DNA of 64,000 nucleotides from Rutstroemia sp. NJR-2017a BVV2. Lineage: Eukaryota; Ascomycota; Leotiomycetes; Helotiales; Rutstroemiaceae. Numbering within the stretch: the first letter of the stretch is position 1; each line of letters opens with the position of its first letter. Of the stretch, positions 1-11,775 are shown in pieces. Under the pieces are notes generated by a model. It did not search any database. It saw nothing but the letters and a program-made list of their open reading frames with translations, and was not told where the DNA came from. Both the position numbers and the translations under genes were made by a program. The DNA lies in contig NJPS01000002.1 of the NCBI GenBank assembly GCA_002946415.1, forward strand, positions 62,001 to 126,000, in the 5' to 3' direction.

Positions 1-8
1 TGGAATAG

Positions 9-657
<649 letters not shown>

Positions 658-1569
658 GTGGTTGGTTGGTCGGTTGGTAGCTGGCGGAGTGATGGAATTG
701 GATGCGTGGTTGTAAGCTCCCTGGCTATGTCACATCATATCATATAGATGCCAGACTGCAGATTTTGTAAGCGAGATTTTTCGAGGAAAGAGAAAGAGAT
801 AGGGATAAGCTAGAACGGAATGATAAGAATGGGATGGGATTGGGGTATGTGGTGTATTGTATGAATATGGTCTTTGTATATAGGGACATAGTAGCATCTT
901 CACCATAACTATTGCATCGCATTGTTGGTAATTAATGATATGGTTGGTATAAGTTACATATTTTGCGAGTATGAACGGGCTGATGGGATGAGTGATGGTG
1001 GTAGTATACAGATATACATGTTGGAAGGACATTTTGCTTGCTCCGTTTTGCTTATTCGGGTTTCCGTTCACTACACACTACACACCACACACCACAGGAT
1101 GAGGAGTTCCTCGGAATCAAGCGAGCAGCGTTCGGATAGATACTGAGTATTTGAGATGATGTTTCGGAGTTAGTGGTAAGCCTGCTGTTTGATATTGGCT
1201 ACATATATATATATGCTGGAATTTATACAGTCCAGGGGGGGTATTCAATGGATTGTGTAAGGTAATGTAGGTCGCATTTGAAAGAATGATATCGTTTTTA
1301 GATCTGGGTTGGGGAGAGAGGAGTGTAGCTTAGTGGGTTTGGCTGAGAATGAGAGCGTATATATATGCATGGCAGATTAACTCATGTTGAATCTTGAATT
1401 TGTTTTGGTATTCGTCTCTTTCTATACACTTCACTTCCCTTTGATGAGCGGTTGATATCTCAGCGTGCAATCTCAGTAAAATTCACGTGCTGTGACTGAG
1501 TCCGGATCCCGACCACATCTGTCCATCCATCCGCCCATTTATAGGACCGATTGCTGCTATGGAGAAATA
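658..1569. other. Intergenic 3' region, no gene seen
   Basis: This stretch lies between two converging genes. It holds short low-complexity runs (TATATATATA near 1205 and 1360) and no conserved reading frame. Short open frames here start at non-ATG codons or lack any recognisable motif. It probably consists of the two 3' untranslated regions. Confidence 0.6.
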
Positions 1570-2734
1570 TCACATCTTGGACTTGATCTCGGCGAATAGC
1601 TCTTTCAGTTTATCCATGTCGGTCTTCTGTTGCGGCCAGCCGATGCCGAGACCTTCTTCTGTGGAGGGTTTAGGGATCTAGAGGGTGTTAGTGAGGGGAG
1701 GGGTTCGCGGGTTTGGGGGATAGTGAGAGGGGGGTTGGAGGATAGATGCTGAGAGGAGAGTGAGAGAGGGGCTGAGAAGATAGTAAGATAGGAGTGGAAG
1801 ATAGATTGGGATGGGGGAGGGGAGTATGAATGTGATCGTGAGAAGAAAAATAGTGCAAAAACTTCAGTAACAGCCAAAAAGCCATATAAGATACGAGGAA
1901 GAGGCAGAGGACGAGCAATCGATAATGCGATGTGGAGAAGTTGAAAGGGTCTTTGCGAAGGAGGAATAAACAAGAGAAGTCATAAATACCATATGGAAAT
2001 GAACCTAAAGTAAACCAATCAGCACCTGAAGAGAATAATTACAACACCCCAATCAGAGTATAAATAGGGGCATCTATCCGTATGGGAGACAAAACAACAT
2101 ACATGATCAACCTCCTGATGCGCCAGCCGTCCGTTGTTCTGCAGGATATTGTAATTCGTGGCGCCGCTTGCTGTGACGAGTTTCTTTACTACAGGCTGTT
2201 TCCAATTGATGTATGTTAGCCGGAATTCCCAGAAGAGAAGGAGAAGGAGGATAAAAGAAAGAGTTTCTCATACCAAGATCTCCGTCAATTGATCATCCGG
2301 AATATCCACCAACTTCTCGCCGTGGAATTTCGGTATCACGAGCTATATACGCTGTGTATTAGCCCAGCCCATGTACTCCAGTTTATTCCAAGCAAAAAGA
2401 ACGAGCAGTAGGCAATACGCTCAAGGACGAAACTCCAGAGTCGAACGAGGGAGAGGGGAGAAGTGGAAGTAGGACTGGAGCGGGGAATGCTAGGAGCAGA
2501 TAGAACATACAGCATGACCTCGAGAAAGCGGATTGATATCGAGGAAAGCGAGAACTTTATCGGACTCGTAGAGTTTGAAGGAGGGAATATCTCCTGTTTG
2601 GTTGTGTTAGCTGTGGGATGTTACACGAAGGGGGGAGGGGTTGAGAGGAGAGGATGACTAGGGACGTATAGTAAGTATAGTCTATGCGATTCTTACGCAC
2701 CTTTGATGATCTTGCAGAAAATACACGCAGACAT
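1570..2734 (-). CDS. HNT1: HIT-family nucleotide hydrolase (HINT/Hnt1-like)
   Basis: This histidine-triad protein is likely an adenosine 5'-monophosphoramidase of the HINT branch. Six exons on the minus strand give 133 residues: 2701-2734, 2511-2593, 2274-2342, 2103-2195, 1990-2004 and 1570-1677. All phases agree. The N-terminus has the CIFCKIIKGDIPSFK block typical of HINT proteins, with CxxC zinc-site cysteines. DINPLSRGHALVIPK follows. The active site HVHFHMIPK is His93-x-His95-x-His97; by homology His95 is the nucleophile. The triad is spread over three exons: VDH ends exon 4, VHFHM is all of the 15-nt exon 5, and IPKP starts exon 6. The start ATG (2732-2734) is the one that begins the conserved block. 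The length is normal for the family. Confidence 0.95.
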
Positions 2735-4666
2735 ATTGATATTCTTTTGATAATTATCTTTCAGTCGGTCAAGTAAATTCAATTCAATCTTCGCAAGCTC
2801 CGGAATCAGTTTGGAATATCGCAACGCGGGGTTCAATATGGGTCGGTCGTACCGGAGCTCAATCCCTGCATTTGTGGTCAGAGCTTTCAGTTTTCGTGCA
2901 GTTTGTGCTTTATGGGTATATATTTTCAATTAAGCATTTTTTCAGCTGGAGTGGGACAAGCTAGCTCAGAATTCATTTCTTGCCTTTTACCAGAGATGAC
3001 CGTGGCTCATGCCCATTATACTCCATTCATCCAATCTTTGCAACCCACCTTCTGATTAATCAGAATAAATTACGTTTTGGATTTTCTTTTGCTTTTTTTG
3101 GACCAGAATTGGTTCTGTTGTGGTGCTTTTGGTTTTTGGTTCATTTTTGTTTGGTCTCTTGATTTGGAAAGGCAAGCGAGTTCGTTTCGAGGATATATGG
3201 AGACTGAGGTCCTACGGTGCAAGATGCCTTTAACTCTGGACGTTCACAAGTTGTCTTCAAAATTTATTCATCTGGGTACAAAAGGACACAGATTTATCAT
3301 CACATATAATTCATCTCGATTGTTTCGGTCTTCCATATTTTCGTATTCATTCCTTCCCTTAAATAGTCTTGCTGGCATATCTGTAAGTACGAGAATCCTT
3401 CTTGGTTCGAGGAAGCATCACTGGCAGCGATGCAAAGTCTACGTTTGCCGTAATAATGCACCATACGACTTGCTTCCCCTGCCTAGTCAGCTTGCACTTC
3501 TGCAGTGATCTCACTGAAGTAGATAGATTGAATCTATTAACAAGTACCTAAACCTCACCCATCTAGCGACCTCAACCGCATCCCTGAACGTTGCTGGAAG
3601 CACTGATAGAGGTATACCTACCATCCCGTCAGACAAGGTAGGAGGATCAGTTTTTTTGCTATTTCTCTAGCATTAACTCAAGGTCATTCAAGTCACAACT
3701 TCGTCTTCCTTAGTGATATGCAGAAGAGAAGCTCGCGATCCATCTCTCCGAGTCAATCCCACATCGATAGAAAGGGTAGGCAAAGTTGTAGCTTCTCCGT
3801 TAGGATACAAGCCTTGATGAGTTGTAGGGCATTCACATAGTATGCTCGAGCTCTTTTGATTGCCACTTCCTATCTTCACAAAAGACTCGAAGCACTGACT
3901 TGAACGAGAAAGTCTGCTGCGGATGCCTCTCTCCGCGGCGCCCCTCCGGCCATGAATTGTAGCATGTATAGTCTCGTGCTTTACAACCGTGTTTGGAGCG
4001 CAAAAACCTAACCGGCAAACTCGTGCTCCCTGTTAATGATATCAGCAGCCTTCAAGAATTCATTGCAAATGCCGCAACCGTTACGTGCTGCTGTCTGAAG
4101 GCTCGACCTCGTGAAGCACGATTGAAATAGATCATAAAAGCAATAACTTTGCAAACATCGCATGGCATCGAGCAATATGACAGTTATTTTGCGAGTATAA
4201 TGGCAATCAAAGGATCAGGCGCGTAAGAAATCATAGTAGAAGACTGGCATCCTCTCGGCGACTTCCGCCTATTTTGTGCGGCTATTTTTGTCAATCAGAG
4301 CTGTATGCGCATCGTTTATACCTACCCCACCTACTGTTGTCGGCAGTAACACAGCAATTATAGCCGATAAGTGATCCCAAGTTTCAGCAACAGCATTTGA
4401 CGCCTAACACCAAACAACAATAAGAACTCTTCAAATTTTATATTCATTCTGTGAACTACTTCTAGGAAAACGGAACCCGGAACACTCAAACTACAGCCGC
4501 ATAGAGTGCATCGACGATATCTCTATCGTGAACCCTCTAAAAACTAGCCCAATAGTGACGTCTAATTGCGTGGTCAGCTGCAGCCCTACCAACCAACCTT
4601 TCACCAGCGCCAACGCAAATCACGACTCAGACCATTCACAACATCTAAAAACAAACCTTACTCACC
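2735..4666. other. Long intergenic region, no gene supported
   Basis: This is 1.9 kb between divergent HNT1 and MOG1. Several open frames of 60-140 codons occur, but they start at TTG or other non-ATG codons, are rich in F/W/S and show no family motif. I see no tRNA-like boxes and no repeats. It presumably holds both promoters. Confidence 0.5.
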
Positions 4667-5470
4667 ATGACAACATACGTATCAACCCCTCTATTTGGCG
4701 GCGCCATCATCGTCGACCTCCCTTCAGCATTCGCCGACGTCAGGTAAGTCCACGCGCAAAACCCCTCCAGACTCACCCCACTTCCCTCTTTCAGCTCTCT
4801 GCCAAGTCATCCATTCCACACGACAATATATTCACATTACCTTTATGCACTTTACTCTACTAACATTACTTTCAGCACCATCCGACAAGTTCCTGACCAC
4901 CAAGAAGTCTACTTGGATAAAGATGGCTTCACCAGTATCATTTTCGACATCACCGAGCGAGTAGGTACATCCGGCTCAGGCGCTGCAACCGATGGCGCGG
5001 CTATGACTACTCACCTCGAGGATATCGTTGATTCGGATCTGGACACTGTCAAAGTGTGGTCGATCACCGACACCAAGTTTTCGAAACTTCCGTAAATGCT
5101 CCTTCCTGTTCCTTCCTTCCTTCCTTTCATCCTTCTCCGTTCCATCACGTGCCAAACTAACCCCTCCCACAGAGAAGGCACACCAGCCTACACGCTCATC
5201 GCGACACAAACACCGCCCCGGGACCCGAACTCTCGCAACTCGGCACCAGACTTCACGGCTATAGTGCTGAACCTGATTCGGTTGGAGAAAGAGCACACTG
5301 ATATCCTGGTCACGATTAACGTGCCGCATATCAAGGGCGAGTATACGGAGGATGATGTTGATTTGCAGTTGGGGAAACAGGGGAAGCTGATTGAGAATGC
5401 GGTGGAGCATGCAGCGAAGGTTTGGGAGACTTTCAAGATTAAGGATTGGGGTCTTTTTGATGAGGTTTAG
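4667..5470 (+). CDS. MOG1: Ran-GTPase binding protein Mog1
   Basis: Mog1 binds Ran (Gsp1) and promotes nucleotide release, so it acts in nucleocytoplasmic transport. Three exons, 4667-4743, 4876-5091 and 5173-5470, join in phase to give 196 residues, a normal Mog1 length. The N-terminus (TPLFGGAIIVDLPSAFADV, then IRQVPDHQEVYLD) is the family hallmark for binding Ran. A DILVTINVPHIKG strand and a C-terminal amphipathic helix (KVWETFKIKDWGLFD) follow. The start ATG is preceded by CACC, a good fungal context. The donor sites are GTAAGT and GTAAAT. It converges with the SprT-like gene, leaving about 340 bp between the two stops. Confidence 0.93.
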
Positions 5471-5810
5471 ATGAGTGAATGGAAGGGATGGAGCGGTGAG
5501 AGGGGAGGTGGATTGGGTGCATGGATGGTGTATTTGATGAGTTCATGCGATGGCATAGGATATCGGAGATATTGGGGGAATGGTTTTGGGATCTATAGGT
5601 CGCGCTAGGAATAGAGTCCTCTGATGGACTGTGGTTTTTGGGCGGCGGCGGCTTTCCCTTTGGGTTGCAAGGACATACAGGCGGTAGAGACTCAAGGTAC
5701 AAGCGTTCGTTACGAATCCATTTTGCATCATGAATGATGAATCTAGATAGTTTAGGTAGTTATTAACAATCTCAATATACCACCACCAAATGAATCTTGA
5801 TATCATCTTT
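5471..5810. other. Convergent 3' region between MOG1 and the SprT gene
   Basis: A 340-bp stretch between two stop codons that face each other. It has no conserved frame and probably contains both 3' untranslated regions and poly(A) sites. Confidence 0.6.
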
Positions 5811-7932
5811 TCACGGACTTGTCAAATCCAAGAAATCCAATTTCCTCGAAACGGCCTCCATGACCCTGTCCCCATCCCTTTCATCCGGCACAGTTTCCTT
5901 CTGTTCAACATTCTTCTTCTCCCGGCCCTCCATCTCCGCCTTCCTCGCCTTGAACTCCTGATACCTCTTCCCCACCAGCGCCATAACCTCCTTCTGCGGA
6001 GTCCCCGGATTCTCCTCCTTAATCCTCTTCATATTCTCCCTAAAAAACACCTGATACTCACTCTCCTTCCCCGCTCCCCCCGCCCCACCCCTCGGCACCG
6101 GTTTTATCTGCGCCAACTTCCCCTTACACGTCCCGCATCTATGTCTCACCACATCAATACTCTTCGAATGCCTCTTAAACTGCGCACGACATCCCTCCTC
6201 CACACATTCCCACACATACTTGTAATCAATCTCATAACTATGTTTCGTGGTAACCTCGATCCCGCGCCCCCCAAACTCGCGCGAGCATTTCGCCGCCCAC
6301 GCTTTGAACTCCTTGCCATGCGGATTCGTCTTGATGTTGCTGACCATGAAGTTCGCCAGGTGGCAGAACTCGTGCGCGAGCACGTTCAGCAGTCGGTGTT
6401 CGTCGTCGATGACTTTTTCCGCGAGCTCGATCGAGGCGTAGTGTCGGTGTACGGAAGGCCCCGTGGGGCTTTTAATGGTTTCGCGCTTCCAGTTGGCGCG
6501 TCCAGCGGTGGTGTTGAGTTTGTTGGACCAGATTATCTGGACGCCGCCGGTGGAGGCGGAGAGTTGCGCGATTTGGCCGGAGGTTATTTTGGTGTCGAGT
6601 TCGACGAGGAAGCTGTTGGCTAGGTCGTGTTTTATGCTTGAGAAGGCTTTTTTAGCGTCTTTGGTTATGCGGTCTGTTTTGACGGGGCTTGGTTTCTTGG
6701 GAGAGAAGAGAAGTCCGCCACCCGAGATTGAAGGGGCTGGGAGTTTGGCTTTGGGGATGGGTTGGAGGGCTTTTATGGGGGAGTACTGGTCGTTCCAATC
6801 GTTTACTGCATCTTGAGACCAGAAAATATCCATGCTTGGTCGATGGGGCGTAGATGGTATTCGAGGAAGCTTCTTTGGCGAAGCCAATCCTCGGGGTTTC
6901 AGCTCGGGACTTCGTGGTGGAGTTTTAACCCGTACTTCCTTGGAGACCTTTCTAGGTGACGGGACACTTGTAATTATTAGCATAACGAACTTAGTTTTAT
7001 GAGAGGAAGACTTACAACTGCAAGATGGCGCCCTGGTCCTCGATACTCGAAGATGTCCCTGGACGTATGTCGTTCTTTTTAGGTGGTTTGAGATCAGGCA
7101 ATGCATCGTCCTTGATTGTTGTTTTCTCAAGAAGATCTCGTAGCGTATCTTCTTCAGAGTCACTAGACTCTACCCTTGGCCTACGCCCTCTGACAAGTTT
7201 TCGGGTTGATCTCGGTGGTGTTGCTTTAGGAGGTGGTGTGAAAACATCAGAATCTTCCTCGTTGTCATCGTCTTCCTCGTCGTCATCGACAATAAAATCT
7301 GACATATCATCTGATTCGTCCTCTTCCGTCTCTTCCTCTGAACTTGGAGTAGCTGGCCTCCGTGTAGGCGCCCTTGAACGTGGTTTTTCAATTGAAACCT
7401 TTCTCCTGGGAGCTTTGGAATCATCAGACTCATTTTTCTCAACTTCCTCGTCGGACTGAGGTTCCCTCGATCCCTTTGAAACCATCTTCAGGCTCGGTAT
7501 ATTTCTCTCAACTGACTTCCGCTCATTCCGCGGAGCTGCTTCTTCGACTGCTGTGGCCTTTTGGGCACGCGATTTAGAGTCCAGAAGCTTCTTCGAGCCG
7601 GTAGACAATGAGATTTTACTTGCTCCCAATGGTTTCAATAATGGATTGTCCACAGGTTGCTTTAGGACACGCTTTCTAGGTTTGGGTTTCGGATTCTCAG
7701 CGTCACTTGATTCATTCCTTTCCAGCTCTTTAACCTCAGTAACGATGGCAAACTTCTCGGTCTTGGCGCTAATCGTCGCATTCTTGCTTGAAGTGCCCTT
7801 TCTTATCGTACCGTTTGTCGTGTTTTGTGATGTTGATGTCGTTCCCCTAGTCTTCTTCGATTTGGTTCTCCGAAGTAGCTCTTCCATGTCTGGAAACTCA
7901 TCATCGCTAATATCCTTCACTAACCTCGCCAT
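5811..7932 (-). CDS. SprT-like metalloprotease, GCNA/ACRC type
   Basis: This is a nuclear SprT-family zinc protease of the GCNA type, a family that acts on DNA-protein crosslinks. Two exons (7016-7932 and 5811-6966, phase-2 intron GTAAGT..CAAG of 49 nt) give 690 residues. The N-terminal ~300 residues are disordered, basic and acidic in blocks. A long Asp/Glu run (DFIVDDDEEDDDNEED) lies near residues 200-225, as in GCNA proteins. The SprT domain spans about 410-580. HEFCH at 504-508 is the HExxH zinc/catalytic motif, and a zinc-ribbon part (CVEEGC, then CGTCKGK) follows. An HMG-box-like segment (YQVFFRENMKRIKEENP) lies near the C-terminus, a common fungal arrangement. The start is the ATG of MARLVKDISDDEFPD; upstream frame lacks a better ATG. 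Confidence 0.9.
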
Positions 7933-8352
7933 ATTGAATACTTTACTAAGTAACACTGTCGTTGAAATTACTAAAGTGCAGTCGCAAAAATTGGTAGCAC
8001 CATGTTCTCGTCTGTTTTTTTGAGGGTTGTCAACTTGAGTTGACACGGCAACGCTGTGGCAAATCAACTTATGGACCCACGGACTCCTATTTTCTGCAAG
8101 CAGTTGCGAAAAGCAGCAACGTCAAGAATTGAAGAAGCATGTATTATGGCTTTTCTAAATCACGAGGGAAGGCTAATTGTGCCGTCGTGACAAATGTGCT
8201 TTTTTTAAAATTATAGTTGAGCTATTCTCAGCACGGGTATCAAACTCTACTTGTTGCCAGTAAGGATCGATTCATCTTGACACAATATTCATCAGACATC
8301 TGGTACATTCTCCTCCTTGGAGGTTGTCTTGGTAGCTAAATCTGTCTAAGTC
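7933..8352. other. Intergenic between the SprT gene and ligase I
   Basis: A 420-bp stretch that contains the promoter of the SprT-like gene and the 3' region of the ligase gene. No coding frame, repeat or RNA gene is visible. Confidence 0.55.
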
Positions 8353-11300
8353 TCAATCATCTCCGTCATCCTCTATATCTACATCCTTCGAGTCAGCCTG
8401 TCCAGCTTCTGCCCTCTCCTCTTGCTTCCTGAACAGCCCCGCCAAAAACTCCCCTGTACTTGCTTCATCTATCGACTTGTCTTCTCTCTTCTTTAGAAAT
8501 CTAGGAAACCTCAAACTTAGCCCCTTATCCTCATTAACCAATCCAATAGCAGCCCGGTACACCGGGCTGATCGTCACATCCGCATACGCCATCTCCCATA
8601 CCTCCTGCGGCTCGAACCAGACGTCCGGATACCCACCTCTGTAATCAACGTAGCTTGGTTTCTCAGCAAGTACATGCTCACCACCCTCCGCATAAAACTC
8701 CTTATTCGCTTTGTAGAATGCATCTGTAAATCCGGAAATGCATTTACAGACAGCCTCCAGAGTACCGGTGTCCTCATTTCGTACAGCTAGCAGAATAGGC
8801 GACCAGAATTGAGCTTTCCGACCCTGTCCGTGCCACGCAGCAATGGGTATGAGATCTAGCGTTTCAAAAGAACTGCTGTAATCTTTCTTCACTTTGAGCC
8901 AGGAGTCCAGCCTCTTATCAGGTTCATAAGTAGCCAAAAGAGCTTTCCGCCGGGTTTTCTTCTCGGGTTCTTTCTCGGTAGACTTCTTCTTTCCTTTCGA
9001 CTTTTTCGGTGTCAGAAGCAGGGGACTTTCGACTGGCTCTGTACTCTCCTCGGGCTCGGGTAGTGTTGGATTCGGTAGATTATCCAGTATTTTCACCATG
9101 ATACCCTCGCATTTGCAGTCTATTGCACTTTTGAAGAACTCCAAAACAATCTCTGAGTCTTGGGAGGTAGCATCGATACTCTTTACCCACGTGAAATGAT
9201 TTGGAACCTCGATAAACAGACCTTTGAGAAGCTCCCGCCGCTCACGAAAGGGTCTATCCAATAGTGACTCGCCATTCAAATACATCAAATCGAATGAGAA
9301 GAGGCAGACATCAATCGTAACACTTCCGATCGCAACATCCTTCCTTGCTCTATTTGCCAGTGATTGAAAGGTTTTAAGGTCGCCTGTTTCTCGATCAACT
9401 GATACTACTTCGCCTTCCATAATGAAACTACTGACCCCTTCTCCACGGATTTTTGGAACCAAGGCTACAAGATCCGGATATTTGTCGGTCATCAGCTCTA
9501 AATGTCTGGAAAATATTGAGACTTTTCCTTGTTCATCACAATGAACTTGAGCCCGTTGTCCATCGTACTTGTACTCGCAGCTGAAATCTCGACCTTGAAG
9601 CTTCGTGAGCATTTCCGCCAAATCGCGAGTGATGCTTCCTAACATAGGTCGCAAGGGTATGTGCAGAGCAAGTCCACACCTGATGGAGAGTTCATCACAA
9701 ACGCCTATTTCGAGAAGAACAGGGACTAAATCATTGTAGTTGGGTCGTTTCGCAAAACATGCTTTCACAATTTCCTCTGCCTTGGACCATACCTCGGCCA
9801 ATACTTCCTTTTTGTATGTGGCTAGCTCAGTGGTGGACCTTATGGGAAAGTCAGCTCCTGGTGGCCGAGACAACAAGAATGCTCTGGATAGCGCGATTAA
9901 CATCGTGGTTTTCACAGCACCAATTCGAAGCTGGGATGTGTCAGTATACTGCAGGTTGGAGCAGGGAGAGTGATCTTACATGCTGACAGAGAGTCCTAAC
10001 GATATATCGAGATTCTTCCGCGCCCCTAGCATCCTGCAATAACCGGTCCACAACTCGTTGTTTGATTTCCCCGCTTCCAGTACCTTGCGTCTTGGCTATC
10101 TTGACGAGTGATTGGTAGACTCCTTTGATAGATAATGGCTTCGGCTTCCGTAGAGTAAAGCTCTGTCTCTTCTTCGCTTCGAAAGCGACATCTCCAGCAT
10201 CACCATGCTTATCATACAATGTCTTAAGTGACCTGCTGTCTAGGCCACAGACGTTCTTAAGCGCCTTTGAAATAGCCGACCCTCCAAGTCCAAGTTCCAG
10301 GGAGATGTATGGTGGTGAAATGGCATTAGTGGCAAGCCAGACCTAATCAGAAATATAAGAAAGCGCGTTAGATGTAGAACAATCAGGTATCAGATAGACT
10401 AGGAGTGTCGAAAGGAGAACAATTCTGAATGACACCACTAGGCGTTGCAATAATTCATGTATAGACCTCAAAATCTGAATCTACAAAACGTGTGATCTTG
10501 AGATCAGATTCGACTACCCAAACGAGGATTTGCACATCCGACCTCCGACTCTACATCACGGTGAACTGATATTTTGAATATCTAAGACGATCTCAGAACT
10601 CACAAATGCGAATATGCATTATCAACGCAACATCAGGAACTCTAGTTTTGGGTATTGACTTATAGGTAGCGCAATCCTCGTGGCTGAACTTATGAGAAGA
10701 GTTTAGACATACAGTTGGTAATAAAGAACTTGGATCACCCTCGATAATAGTCCGTAGCAAGTTGACAAGCGTATCTACTATTTTGATACGACTCTGGGTG
10801 CTATTGACAAGAATGAAACATCTTGTAAGTAAAGCATAGGAGGCATCGCCCCCTTCAGCTGCCCAATGACCCTTGAGGTCCTCTATGTATTTGGATGGTT
10901 CGAACGTCAATGGGCTTTCGTCGAATGGTATAGTGGACGACACTGTATCCTCCGCCATCCCAGCTGACTGTAACGAGAGTAGATTCTTCTTTGCGCTTGA
11001 CTTGACCGCATGTTCGACGGTTGATTTCTCCAAATGCTGCATTCCTCCCTGGTTCCCGGCGCCATTGATGTCCACTCTCGCCTCGTCTGTATCGACTGTT
11101 CGAAAAGGGAAGCTCGCAGGTCCTGGTTGTCCGCCATTACTGTCTGCAGAATGCTGCCTAGAACTGCCTTCTCCCTTTATGCCATCGTTCGCGTTTGCTT
11201 CTTGGTCCCATTCGGCCTGCAGTTTTCTTGCTAGCTCCTCATCTGTAAGAGTTGTAGCTTCCTCATTGTCGTGGGTGCTTCGCGACGGGCTAGCTGCAGA

Positions 11301-11417
11301 TTGAGGAGTAGTCTCTTGTTTTTCTTGTTTCTGCTTGCCGAAGAAGAAATCAAGATTCCGAGCAACTGGTGGTTTCGTATCATGATTGAGCTTCCTCCGC
11401 TTCGTAGGCGTCCCCAT
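8353..11417 (-). CDS. CDC9: ATP-dependent DNA ligase I
   Basis: This is the replicative DNA ligase that joins Okazaki fragments. Exons 10713-11417, 9980-10342 and 8353-9930 keep phase 0 and give 881 residues. The N-terminus has a basic cluster (KRRK, residues 6-9) and a PIP-like box (ARNLDFFF, 19-26) for PCNA binding. A charged linker and the DNA-binding domain follow. The nucleotidyltransferase core carries EYKYDGQRAQVH with the adenylated Lys near 477, then MEGEVVS, LFSFDLMYLNG, EGIMVK and SWLKVKKDY. A Lys/Glu-rich insert follows EGIMVK, as in other fungal ligases. The first intron, 10343-10712, is 370 nt, much longer than its neighbours. The only in-frame ATG before the PIP box is at 11417. 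Yeast Cdc9 also has a mitochondrial form from an upstream start; no in-frame upstream ATG is seen here, so a mitochondrial form would need an extra 5' exon. Confidence 0.96.
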
Positions 11418-11775
11418 GGTTGATCCCGTTGATCGCGAAGTCGAAATACATCTGAAGTTGTTCTCCAAATCAATCCACAACAATTTTGTATCTGCAACCA
11501 GCCTAATCAATTAGTAAACAAATCCATCGAAAAGCCATAAAATTTTTCAGTCTTGATTGCGCAGAATATTTCGTGTCAGGATAGAGGGGTGCTCAGTGAC
11601 GTCGTTGAAGTTGCAGGGAAGGAAGTCGCGTTCTGCGAACGCGAGATCGCTAATTTTCAGCAATGGTTAGGCCAGCTTTATCAACGCATTGCTTTGTTGT
11701 AGCACCAAAGCAACCAGAAGCCTAGGAAATAATGCGCCACTACTAGAGACCGATAGGAAACTATTCTAATTCATA
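11418..11775. promoter_or_regulatory. Divergent promoter of ligase I and the RINT1-family gene
   Basis: These 358 bp lie between two start codons pointing apart, so they must hold both promoters. They include a CRE-like TGACGTCG near 11597 and a perfect 8-bp inverted repeat with a 3-bp spacer at 11626-11644 (arms TCGCGTTC and GAACGCGA). The arms contain ACGCGA, one base from the MCB core ACGCGT bound by MBF at the yeast CDC9 promoter. Cell-cycle control of the ligase through this site is an inference. Confidence 0.55.

Noticed and set aside
1320..1400. A tRNA-like A box (TAGCTTAGTGG)
   Set aside because: No B box or acceptor stem follows at the right distance.
3077..3508. A 143-codon plus-strand frame in the HNT1-MOG1 gap
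   Set aside because: It begins at TTG, has a biased hydrophobic composition and no motif.
5790..6623. A 277-codon frame on the plus strand over the SprT-like gene
   Set aside because: It lies antisense to the SprT domain, is rich in L/R/P from codon shadowing, and has no family features.
11418..11510. An extended N-terminus of ligase I with a mitochondrial presequence
   Set aside because: The upstream frame has no ATG (it opens at TTG) and is interrupted by a possible splice acceptor; it is not presequence-like.
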